This document shows, piece by piece, positions 59,301 through 64,000 of a stretch of 64,000 nt of DNA (its first letter is position 1; every line of letters starts with the position of its first letter). Below the pieces are notes generated by a model, which made no database searches, was not told the origin of the DNA, and was given only the letters and a program-made list of their open reading frames with translations. The position numbers and the translations under genes were made by a program. Origin of the DNA: Triatoma infestans (taxonomy: Eukaryota > Arthropoda > Insecta > Hemiptera > Reduviidae); the NCBI GenBank assembly GCA_011037195.1, contig JAAEAF010003764.1, positions 47,775-111,774 on the forward strand, in the 5' to 3' direction.

Positions 59301-61517
59301 TATTGTTTAGATGATAGAATTGTATAGTAAACTGAAATAGGACTTTAGAGGACAACCCACCATACCCCCTCCGTTAAAAGTGCCCTTGAATGCATTTTCC
59401 CGGAGAAACGTTTCAAATAAAAGTTGTAACTCTTTGTATATGTAGTTGATATAACAAGTTAAAAGAAAATCGTCGGAGCCATTTTTGAGAAAATCGCAAA
59501 AATGTAAAAAAAAAATCTAGTAAAGTGGTACTTCCGGTTGAGGAATTTTGTCAGATAACGTACTATCAGATCCCATGGTGATACCAAAACGGAATATCAA
59601 GTTTCAACTTTCTGCATTTTTCGTTTTTGAGCTATGCTGTTCATATACATACATAAAACACACACACAGACCATTTGCTAAAAACCCCTTTTTTGGACTC
59701 AGAGGACCTCAAAACAGATATTTCCATTGAAAACTCCATATCGAAAATTTGGCGCGATTACAATACTTCTTACTAGGAATAAGAGAAAGTAAACATGTGA
59801 TGCATGCACCTCTAATTAAATTTTAGCCTGTGGAAAAATGACTTGATTAAACACTGAGCATACTTAACAACACTATTAATATTTAGTTAAAATGTATCCT
59901 TCAAAACATGCTATTTATTATACACTATTTTCTAATATCCTACCTTAATTTATAATAATTCTATTTTGTCATTAAACACAGACACACTTAGTAACATAAC
60001 CTTATAACCTTATAGCGCAGATACATACATCAACAAACCAACAAAGGTCGAGTGTAACAGAAACATTACGTTGAAGTGAACTCTTTACACGAACTTAGTG
60101 AATTTGCTCTGGCGATGGATGAAAATCCGAAACCAGTCAGGAACAAATGGTATATGCATGCTACGGCCTGTAAAATATCAGATTATGATGTCATTCAACA
60201 GATTTTTATGTTTATGAATGAACGTGCTATTACATAAACATGTGTTAACGATATTGTATATATTATTGTATAATTGTTGTTATTCTTCTTCTTATAGTGT
60301 CTTCCCCTTTCTGACTCTGACAAACAGTGTGAAAAATTTTAATTTTACTGATGAGTTGAGTTGAGTTGAATAGAGGCCGACCTAATGCGCAAGTTTTTCA
60401 CACAGGCTGAAATTTCCACTAATTCTCACGAAGTCTTATTATGGGATCAACATTACCGCGCATTGTATGGCTGAGATATTTCTCCTTTCTTTTGTTCAGA
60501 GTGCTAAACATTTTTTAACGGCTCATTCTGTTAGGAAATTCTCTAGTGGTAAGATGTTGCGAGATTTGGTGGTTATAAATCCACATTTCACAAGCATTCT
60601 TGGTGGTTTGTATTCACACTTCACAAGCGTTCAATGTTTTATAATTCTTTTCTATTCATGGTGTTTCTTATTATTTAGCAAGTTGAAGAAGACATCACTT
60701 GACTCTTCTACTTTACTTGTTTTGATATTTATTTTGATAAAGTCTCAAGATTTTGCAAGAAATAATTTTTTCGTTGTAACATTTCAGCTCTTGCCTTTTC
60801 AATCCACTAGATGTCTATGTATTCCTAATTTGTCATATTTATTTCTTCTTGGATAACTAACTCTTAACTCATCCTTGGAAATTTTTGTTTCCTATTTGTG
60901 ACCTATTTAAGTTTTGAAATATTTAGACTCAGTCCATACTGATTTGATTGCTCTTCAACTTTTGTTAAGTCATCCAAACTTTTGGCTAAAATACCGTCAT
61001 TTGTTGCGTCCTAAAATATTATTACTTTTCTTTGATCATTGTGCAAGAGTAAATTTTTGATTATTTTTAAAAGTCCTCTGGAAAGCACTAAGTTTTAGCA
61101 AGAATTAATTGGAAAAATTCAGGTCTCTAGAGAATATATTTCATTTCAAACGGAAGCAAAATACATCGGTTTAATTAAAAACATATTAATGGAACATCAA
61201 ATTAAAAAGATATCCTAGATTGTAAGAACTATATCGTAATATCTGGTTAATTGCTAGATAACTGCTTTTAGTTAATTTTTTTTTTGTCTTTAGGTGCATT
61301 GTGGCCGGTTGAAGGAATGCATTATGCACTGCGTTATGTTTCATATATGTTACCAACTACGTCATCAGTTGAATCATTTCGTGCTCTCTCGTTCAGATCA
61401 TGGCATTTAGCACATCCAATAGTGTATGGTGCTTTTGTTTCATCAACTATTTGGTCTAGTTCATTATGTATTATCACTTATTTTGTTGTAAAGCACTATG
61501 GACTTAAAGGAGAATAA
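33883..61517 (+). CDS. ABCH-type half-transporter, 15 coding exons, complete
   Basis: Coding exons: 33883-34001, 34444-34576, 35623-35777, 35943-36050, 36525-36618, 36717-36848, 39504-39625, 42684-42900, 42999-43176, 47161-47276, 47358-47428, 56243-56331, 56402-56578, 56659-56745, 61294-61517. All phases agree, giving 673 aa. The nucleotide-binding domain comes first: Walker [10 protein letters not shown] (45-53), Q-loop Q84, signature SGGQQRR (136-142), Walker B LLILDEP (155-161), H-loop TTHYIEEAR (191-199). A membrane domain follows, with one segment at ~288-309, a large Cys-containing extracellular loop (~310-480, including NFTECL), then five segments from ~482 to the end. NBD-TMD order plus these motifs indicate the arthropod ABCH subfamily (often annotated as ABCG23/20-like). 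Several insect ABCH proteins export cuticular lipids; substrate here unknown. It is a half-transporter, so it should dimerise. Large introns are packed with transposons. The acceptor at 33844 implies a noncoding first exon. Confidence 0.87.
34577..35622 (+). other. ABCH intron 2, nothing recognised
   Basis: AT-rich intron sequence with no repeat family or coding block that I can identify. Confidence 0.5.
36945..37170 (-). mobile_element. tRNA-derived SINE, family 1, inverted
   Basis: On the minus strand: A box TAGCTCAGTGG, B box GGCTTCGAGTTC, then the family-1 body (CCTAGGAGCCTCTACAGC) and an A-rich tail. In ABCH intron 6. Confidence 0.85.
37171..38039 (+). other. Unassigned GC-richer block in ABCH intron 6
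   Basis: About 37300-37875 is richer in GC than its flanks and carries a ~66-codon plus-strand frame (to TAA near 37875) that is basic then acidic and ends Gly-rich. No family is recognised; likely an old retroelement or processed fragment. Confidence 0.35.
38040..38545 (+). repeat. Recurrent ~1 kb repeat, copy 4 (right half only)
   Basis: It ends with GTAAGAGAAAGTTATGTGATTG...CACGTCAGATTTTTTT, the family right end. The left half is absent. Confidence 0.75.
38950..39122 (-). mobile_element. tRNA-derived SINE, family 1, truncated
   Basis: The body and poly-A side match 36945-37170 and 20172-20410. The tRNA head is cut off after the B-box side (ACTGGACTCAAACCCGG on the plus strand). Confidence 0.8.
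39785..41325 (+). repeat. Recurrent ~1 kb repeat, copy 5, interrupted by a mariner
   Basis: The left part 39785-39922 (TCTCTTACTCCTAGTGAGAGG) and the right part from ~40836 belong to one copy. A fragment of hammerhead family H2 (GGGCCCGCAATGCTGGATAA) lies at 40855-40880. Confidence 0.7.
39923..40833 (+). mobile_element. Mariner (irritans-like), internally deleted
   Basis: Terminal repeats CGAGGGTCATTCAATAAATA and TATTGAATGACCCTCG are flanked by TA. Transposase pieces: an N-terminal stretch like [20 protein letters not shown] near 40170-40240 and a C-terminal stretch like [12 protein letters not shown]...WLRD near 40530-40670, in different frames. The central DDD/E region is missing, so it is dead. 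Confidence 0.85.
41326..42345 (+). repeat. Recurrent ~1 kb repeat, copy 6 (full length)
   Basis: It runs from ACTTTCTCTCACTCCTAG to GGAGTAAGAGAAGG...TTTCACACCAG followed by a T-run. Contains the (ATGT)n tract at 41461-41523. Confidence 0.85.
41461..41523 (+). repeat. (GT)n/(ATGT)n microsatellite
   Basis: GT-rich stretch followed by about eight ATGT units, inside recurrent-repeat copy 6 at a position where other copies carry short GT or CA runs. Confidence 0.95.
42346..42666 (+). repeat. Recurrent ~1 kb repeat, copy 7 (right third)
   Basis: It ends AATAAGAGAAAGCGTGTGAG...TTTCACACAAGATTTTTT only 17 nt before the 3' splice site of ABCH exon 8 (42683/42684). Confidence 0.75.
43475..44560 (-). 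repeat. Recurrent ~1 kb repeat, copy 8 (full length, inverted)
   Basis: Bounded by ACTCACACAACTTTCTCTTAC on the left and GGAGTAAGAGAAAGT on the right, both in inverse orientation. Contains a (CA)n run at 44347-44381. Confidence 0.85.
44347..44381 (+). repeat. (CA)n microsatellite
   Basis: About 16 CA units within recurrent-repeat copy 8. Confidence 0.95.
44700..45530 (-). repeat. Recurrent repeat, decayed copy 9
   Basis: Family blocks are recognisable (GGAATATCAAGTTTAAGTTT near 44955, TCTTATTCAAAGGACCT near 45435, CTCAATGCAACACTCTT near 45495). A 250-bp AG/CT-rich stretch (45060-45240) interrupts them. Confidence 0.5.
45817..46019 (-). mobile_element. tRNA-derived SINE, family 2
   Basis: On the minus strand the head GGGGCGGGTGTTGGTGTATT has a tRNA-like A box, and the B box is AGTTCGAGTCC. 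The 14-bp target duplication CTCATTATATTCTA lies at 45803-45816 and 46020-46033. The body is unrelated to family 1. Confidence 0.85.
46120..46770 (-). mobile_element. LINE 3' fragment with CCHC-like C-terminal motif
   Basis: On the minus strand near 46660-46560: [20 protein letters not shown] followed by FLFEC, similar in layout to the end of ORF2 in the full LINE nearby. A further 70-codon frame (46648-46436) continues in another frame. Confidence 0.55.
46771..47160 (+). other. ABCH intron 9, right end
   Basis: AT-rich, nothing recognised. Confidence 0.5.
47953..48783 (+). CDS. LINE ORF1 protein, 276 aa
   Basis: Intact frame. Residues ~15-95 form a heptad-like coiled coil ([19 protein letters not shown] and on). 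Residues ~97-240 resemble the RNA-binding ORF1 domain of insect LINEs, with relatives in baculovirus FP proteins. A basic tail ends KRIRKRS. The expected role is to bind LINE RNA in the retrotransposition particle. The start is the first ATG after an A-run at 47922-47941. Confidence 0.75.
   Translation: MSSGNSKSSTQFTDSSLENKMDQLLNNVSMLHQEIATIRAEQSKLVASYETLVSVVNSYKEDLQKLNNINKILRKNLDELQQKQESFSQDKLKKFIHVYGIPFKQNENLVEVFQKLCGYLEFKFDDKMLDNFYRIRDKNKSYTSVIVYKFVRLVDKLNFLYALKPKKRELKIVSLSLNYDVGALNTKIYINEPMSFANRQLFKKAKSLQKDNLVKFVWFSRGRLYVRAKEDTHPVIIKNDSNLNQFETYSTDSSEFEINRNESVEERKAKRIRKRS
48817..52266 (+). pseudogene. LINE ORF2 (endonuclease and reverse transcriptase), frameshifted
   Basis: The first piece 48817-51135 (772 aa) has an AP-like endonuclease ([26 protein letters not shown]) and RT motifs ([44 protein letters not shown]). 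A shift near 51125 moves reading to 51162-51449, and a second near 51415-51440 to 51392-52096. The last ~55 codons lie in another frame to ~52266. No RNase H is seen; a Cys motif CMLCN is near the end. As it stands the full protein is not made. Confidence 0.85.
52891..52923 (-). ncRNA. Hammerhead ribozyme motif, family H2, minus strand
   Basis: Minus strand: CTGACGA, TGGAT-GAAA-ATCCG, GAAA, CCGGTC. The core is intact; stem I is short (TT/AA next to the core). Confidence 0.7.
53108..53137 (+). ncRNA. Hammerhead ribozyme motif, family H2, plus strand
   Basis: CTGACGA, GGATGAAAATCC, GAAA, then CTGGTC. The core is intact, but stem III is no longer a perfect palindrome (CTGG for CCGG). Confidence 0.6.
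53225..53905 (-). repeat. Recurrent repeat, decayed copy 10
   Basis: It keeps inverted family blocks, for example ACCGATTTTCTTCAAACC near 53408 and a (GATA/ACAG)-rich patch, ending in GATTACAATACTTTG. Confidence 0.5.
53906..54268. other. ABCH intron 11, nothing recognised
   Basis: AT-rich sequence between repeats. Confidence 0.4.
54269..54686. mobile_element. MITE with iterated terminal repeat
   Basis: The ends are inverted: AAATATTGGTGCCGGTATAG with GTGTGCGCTTACC on the left, and the complement of AAATATTTTGGTGCTGGTAT on the right. At the right end the subterminal unit is repeated three times (54574-54667). No ORF. Confidence 0.7.
54574..54667. repeat. 31-bp tandem repeat, three units
   Basis: Each unit begins CAGAATCATGACGGTAG and ends GCGCACACTATAC, with few differences between units. 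Confidence 0.85.
54690..55185. other. ABCH intron 11, nothing recognised
   Basis: AT-rich sequence without an identified element. Confidence 0.4.
55186..55440 (+). mobile_element. Possible tRNA-like SINE, family 3
   Basis: GC-rich block. The head contains an A-box-like TAGTCAATTGGCTAGC and an anticodon-like hairpin (TCGC-TTTTGGT-GCGA). A clear B box is missing, so a SINE with decayed promoter is the best guess. Confidence 0.4.
55451..55569 (+). repeat. 119-bp deletion derivative of the recurrent repeat
   Basis: The left end of the family (ACTTTCTCTTAATCCTAGTA to CCGTTTTGAG) is joined directly to the right end (GAACTGGAGTAAGAGAAAGT to TTTCACACCGG). Confidence 0.85.
55860..56100 (-). mobile_element. 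Tc1-like transposase fragment
   Basis: On the minus strand: [20 protein letters not shown] followed by TDK, close to the RLEFAKKH...DWKNVLWSDE motif of Tc1 elements, with the catalytic DE changed and stops downstream. Confidence 0.5.
56746..57535 (+). other. ABCH intron 14, left part
   Basis: AT-rich. A 64-codon plus-strand frame (56992-57186) looks like chance. Nothing recognised. Confidence 0.45.
57540..58495 (+). repeat. Recurrent ~1 kb repeat, copy 12
   Basis: Nearly full length, from ACTTTTTCCTATTCCTTGTA to AGAGAAAGTAGTGTGAG and a T-run. Confidence 0.85.
58800..59793 (-). repeat. Recurrent ~1 kb repeat, copy 13 (inverted)
   Basis: It runs from an A-run, TCTGGTGTCAAACACTCATA, through ACTTTCTCTTACTCC, to GGAATAAGAGAAAGTAAA. 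With copy 12 it forms a large inverted pair 300 bp apart. Confidence 0.85.
59990..60180 (+). mobile_element. Truncated hammerhead-family H2 element
   Basis: Right half of H2. The core is CTGGCGA instead of CTGANGA, so the ribozyme should be inactive; stem II and CCAGTC remain. Confidence 0.65.
60420..61035 (-). mobile_element. LINE reverse transcriptase fragment, decayed
   Basis: On the minus strand, from ~61010: [20 protein letters not shown] followed by LSLNISK is the post-YADD segment of many insect LINE RTs. Later pieces ([20 protein letters not shown]) fit the same protein with stops between. Confidence 0.6.
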
Positions 61518-61925
61518 CTTTTATTTTTTAACAAAATTGAACTATTTTTTTTATTGATATTAAAGTTTTTTTTTTAAAGTGTAATAAATATATATATTTA
61601 TATACGAATGTATAATCATTAAATATCACACAATTAAAATAAGGATTATTATTAAATTATTTCTTATGCTAACCCTTTTTTTATGCTCTGGGTTTAAATA
61701 TTGTGGTTGCAGAACCAAAATAATGTTTATGAAAGAACCTTTGTTTTCCAGGCTGAAGTTTGTGCCATTCTTATTGTATTTTGAATGAGAGGGTTGTAAC
61801 TCTAAAAAGTGTTTGTATCTATTCGACTACTCGAACAATCAAGTTGCCTTGAAGATGCTAAGTTCATGTATCTTCACTTCCATATTGAAGGGTCTAAAAG
61901 ACTAAAAGAGCTTTCTTCCTGGTTG
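61518..61925. other. 3' flank of the ABCH gene
   Basis: AT-rich. AATAAA occurs at about 61583-61588 (TGTAATAAATATA) and could be the ABCH polyadenylation signal. Otherwise nothing seen. Confidence 0.45.
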
Positions 61926-62420
61926 TACTTCTAGCCTGGGTGACAGGTCACATAGGAATCATGGGGAATGAGGAGGAGGTTTGCCAAATTGGGCGCCTCT
62001 CTTCCCTTCAATCTGTTAGTGTGTCTTTGGACACGTCTGTCAAGCTTCGAGGCATGGACAGCTCACTTCATTCATCCCTGTGGATTGTCAGCAGTCTGTG
62101 GATGTTCAATTAGGGAATCAGATAGGGCAATAGTGGGATCTTGCTGTGTCTTTCACGCATCTGGTTGGCTCTAGACATTGTAGATTGTTTGAAGACATTT
62201 CTATGTTATGCTGACCCCTTTTGTGGAGTTTGTGAGACGGAGGAAGAAACCTTCATTCATTTTATATGAGGTTGCTTGGATTGTGAGAAAATTAGGTTTA
62301 GGACCATCTCGGATGTCTGTGGAAGATTTGCAGCAGCTATTCCCCTTTAAAGTTATGGTCCGATTCGTATGGACTGTTGTGAATGTTAGGTGGGCTAGAC
62401 CCGGGTCTAGATTTTTGTTT
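61926..62420 (+). mobile_element. LINE RNase H-end fragment
   Basis: LAWVTGHIGIMGNEEE matches the C-terminal RNase H motif (WVPGHxGIxGNExAD). FCGVCETEEETFIHF further on matches the Cys-motif tail. Several shifts and stops. Confidence 0.6.
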
Positions 62421-62751
62421 TACACCCGTTTGTTGTTTTTCTTTGCGGGAGCTCTCCAGTAGAGCTTTAGATTCAGACGAATTCTTTCTGCATTATCAGC
62501 ACACAACACTCTGTTTGTAATTCTTCTTTGAGGAACAAAGGTGATAGACCTTTCTTGCAGTTAATGTAAAAATAAGATTTACATATAAGATATTAATTAC
62601 CGTTAGCTTCAACAATACTTCAATAAAAGGTCCGTTCTTCTGGTTATATAATCGAGAAACATAAATTTATATGTATAAAAATTATATTTTTTATCCATTA
62701 TTACTTTCTCTTACTGCTCAAGAGAAAATATTGTGATAGTAGTCTAATTAG
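62421..62751. other. Intergenic
   Basis: Nothing recognised apart from a remnant of the recurrent-repeat left end (TTACTTTCTCTTACTGCTCA) at 62701-62720. Confidence 0.45.
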
Positions 62752-62896
62752 CTATAAATAATTAACCAGTGTAGTGAAGGTGTGATATGTGGCCATGGTC
62801 AACTTGATAATTCTAAATTTCTGATCGGCCTAACATACGAGTACACCCATATTTCACACTTTCTCTTCTACATTGTGATTGGTTAATTATTTATAG
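62752..62896. mobile_element. Small palindromic MITE
   Basis: 145 bp with 17-bp perfect terminal inverted repeats (CTATAAATAATTAACCA and TGGTTAATTATTTATAG). Partial complementarity continues inward (GTGTGATAT with ATTTCACAC). Confidence 0.75.
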
Positions 62897-63530
62897 GTAA
62901 TTATTTCTTAGAAAAAACTAGTTTGAATACCTTCGTAGGTATTTTTAAATGATTAAATTGTACAATCAAAATTGTTTAAAAAAATTGCAAAAAAATAAGT
63001 TCCTTCTAACATAATATTTACTGTTTTATAAAATTAACGTGAATTATACAGAAAAAAATTCAGCATTTTGATTCGATTGTTGAAATAGAAAGCAAAAGAG
63101 AGTTAGGCAGAAATGCAAGATGCTGTCAGTACGCCATTTTGTATTTGGCCGTTTGTATTAATGGAACAAAATAAAATTGATGTTAAACACTCACAAAAAT
63201 TTCTCCAATGCATTCATAATATTCAGTTGAAAAACTTTGGTTAGGCCTGGAGTTTTTAACTATTCATTATATTGTCTTTAATAAATAAAGATGGTATTCC
63301 AATTATGAGCTAATTCATTTAAAATCTAGTTTCTTCTAACAACTTAAAAAAACGGAATCGAACTAATAATTATTAATGCAATTAAACAAATAAATTATAA
63401 TAAGAGGAAGCATTATATGTTATAGTTCGAAAATTAGAGATATGTAACTATGTAAATTGAAGTAAAAGAAAATCAAATGAGATTTTCATTTCAGATTTTT
63501 TTAACCTATGAAAGTTTAAAAATATTTTCA
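62897..63530. other. Intergenic, nothing recognised
   Basis: AT-rich. A weak recurrent-repeat right-end remnant may lie at 63410-63500 (AAGTAAAAGAAAATC ... TTTCAGATTTTTTT). Confidence 0.4.
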
Positions 63531-63544
63531 GACATTTTAATTTT

Positions 63545-63804
63545 GTTGTGGTGGTTGGTTCCCCAGAGCTGGAAAGCATCAGAGACATTTTCCGTGATAG
63601 CCTGCTTCGTTTTGTGGTCATCGACCGGTTTCGGGCGTTCGCCCATCATCTCTTCAGTATCTAGTATAGGAGTGTGAAAACTAACTCTGCTCTGTGCAAG
63701 TCTGTGTTGTCACACTGTCTGAATAACGCATCCTGAAGATGGGCGAACGCCCGAAACCGGTCGATGACCACAAAACGAAGCAGGCTACCACGGAAAATGT
63801 CTCT
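63545..63804. mobile_element. Small fold-back element with hammerhead motifs (family H1, second copy)
   Basis: 260 bp flanked by the 14-bp duplication GACATTTTAATTTT (63531-63544 and 63805-63818). Ends GTTGTGGTGGTTGG and AAAATGTCTCT, the same as 28129-28392 in opposite orientation. The minus-strand hammerhead (63619-63656) has a 5-nt insertion after the CTGAAGA core; the plus-strand one is intact. Confidence 0.85.
63729..63766 (+). ncRNA. Hammerhead ribozyme motif, intact
   Basis: CATC, CTGAAGA, GGGCGAACGCCC, GAAA, CCGGTC, GATG, identical to 28279-28316. Confidence 0.8.
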
Positions 63805-63818
63805 GACATTTTAATTTT

Positions 63819-64000
63819 ATTAGGGAAATCAAATAAGTAAAAATTAATAGAGTATGAACTATATTAATGAAATATGCTGAAATACGCCTCTTCAAACTAT
63901 GTGCCTCAGTTTCTCGAACAAAGACAAAAATGTGTTCATTATAATTATTGTTTATTTTTTTTTTGGTCAGTATCGTTTCTATTTTTGCTTGTTTCTTAGT
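63819..64000. other. Window end, nothing recognised
   Basis: AT-rich sequence. Confidence 0.4.

Noticed and set aside
60467..60856. 129-codon plus-strand hydrophobic frame
   Set aside because: The complementary strand carries LINE RT motifs; the plus-strand frame is its shadow.

Overview
The window looks like AT-rich nuclear DNA of an arthropod, most likely an insect. It holds a handful of host genes built from many small exons with GT-AG introns, separated and filled by transposon debris. The half-transporter belongs to the arthropod ABCH type. The mobile DNA includes an env-bearing errantivirus, BEL/Pao, copia, mariner, hAT and Mutator-like elements, LINEs and tRNA-derived SINEs. A recurrent ~1 kb repeat (about a dozen copies) resembles, from memory only, repeats of delphacid planthoppers, so Hemiptera is a tentative guess.

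Layout. An ARMC1 homologue is complete at 99-3319 (5 exons, 275 aa). Two intact survivin/deterin (BIRC5-like) genes follow in tandem: copy A 6233-17019 and copy B 24893-29965, each with 5 coding exons of matching size and phase. The duplicated unit is roughly 3.9-17.4 kb and 20.6-30.3 kb. Each copy has since received different insertions, so the pair serves as a natural empty-site/filled-site comparison. Copy A intron 4 carries a Mutator-like element and an errantivirus remnant. Copy B carries a hAT-like element, a copia remnant, a LINE fragment and a full copy of the ~1 kb repeat. A complete ABCH-type transporter gene (15 coding exons, 673 aa) then occupies 33883-61517. Its introns hold SINEs, a mariner, a 5 kb LINE with a 13-bp target duplication, and most copies of the ~1 kb repeat. 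The last 2.4 kb is repeat debris.

Most unusual items. (1) Small elements at 28129-28392, 52818-53178 and 63545-63804 are flanked by 13-14 bp target duplications and carry hammerhead-ribozyme cores in inverted pairs, as expected of Penelope-like/terminon-type retroelements. (2) A ~1.05 kb element at 11572-12625, nested in the errantivirus, has an imperfect-palindrome terminal hairpin at both ends in the same orientation, inner 57-nt inverted repeats, and converging ORFs. That is the layout of a parvovirus-like (ambidensovirus-like) genome, but no diagnostic protein domain is visible. (3) The survivin duplicates keep their zinc ligands but differ in acidic surface residues.

The host genes have no evident functional link: ARMC1 acts at mitochondria, survivin in chromosome segregation and survival, ABCH in membrane export. 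Exon models were built by eye from splice sites, phase and family resemblance; no search was run.
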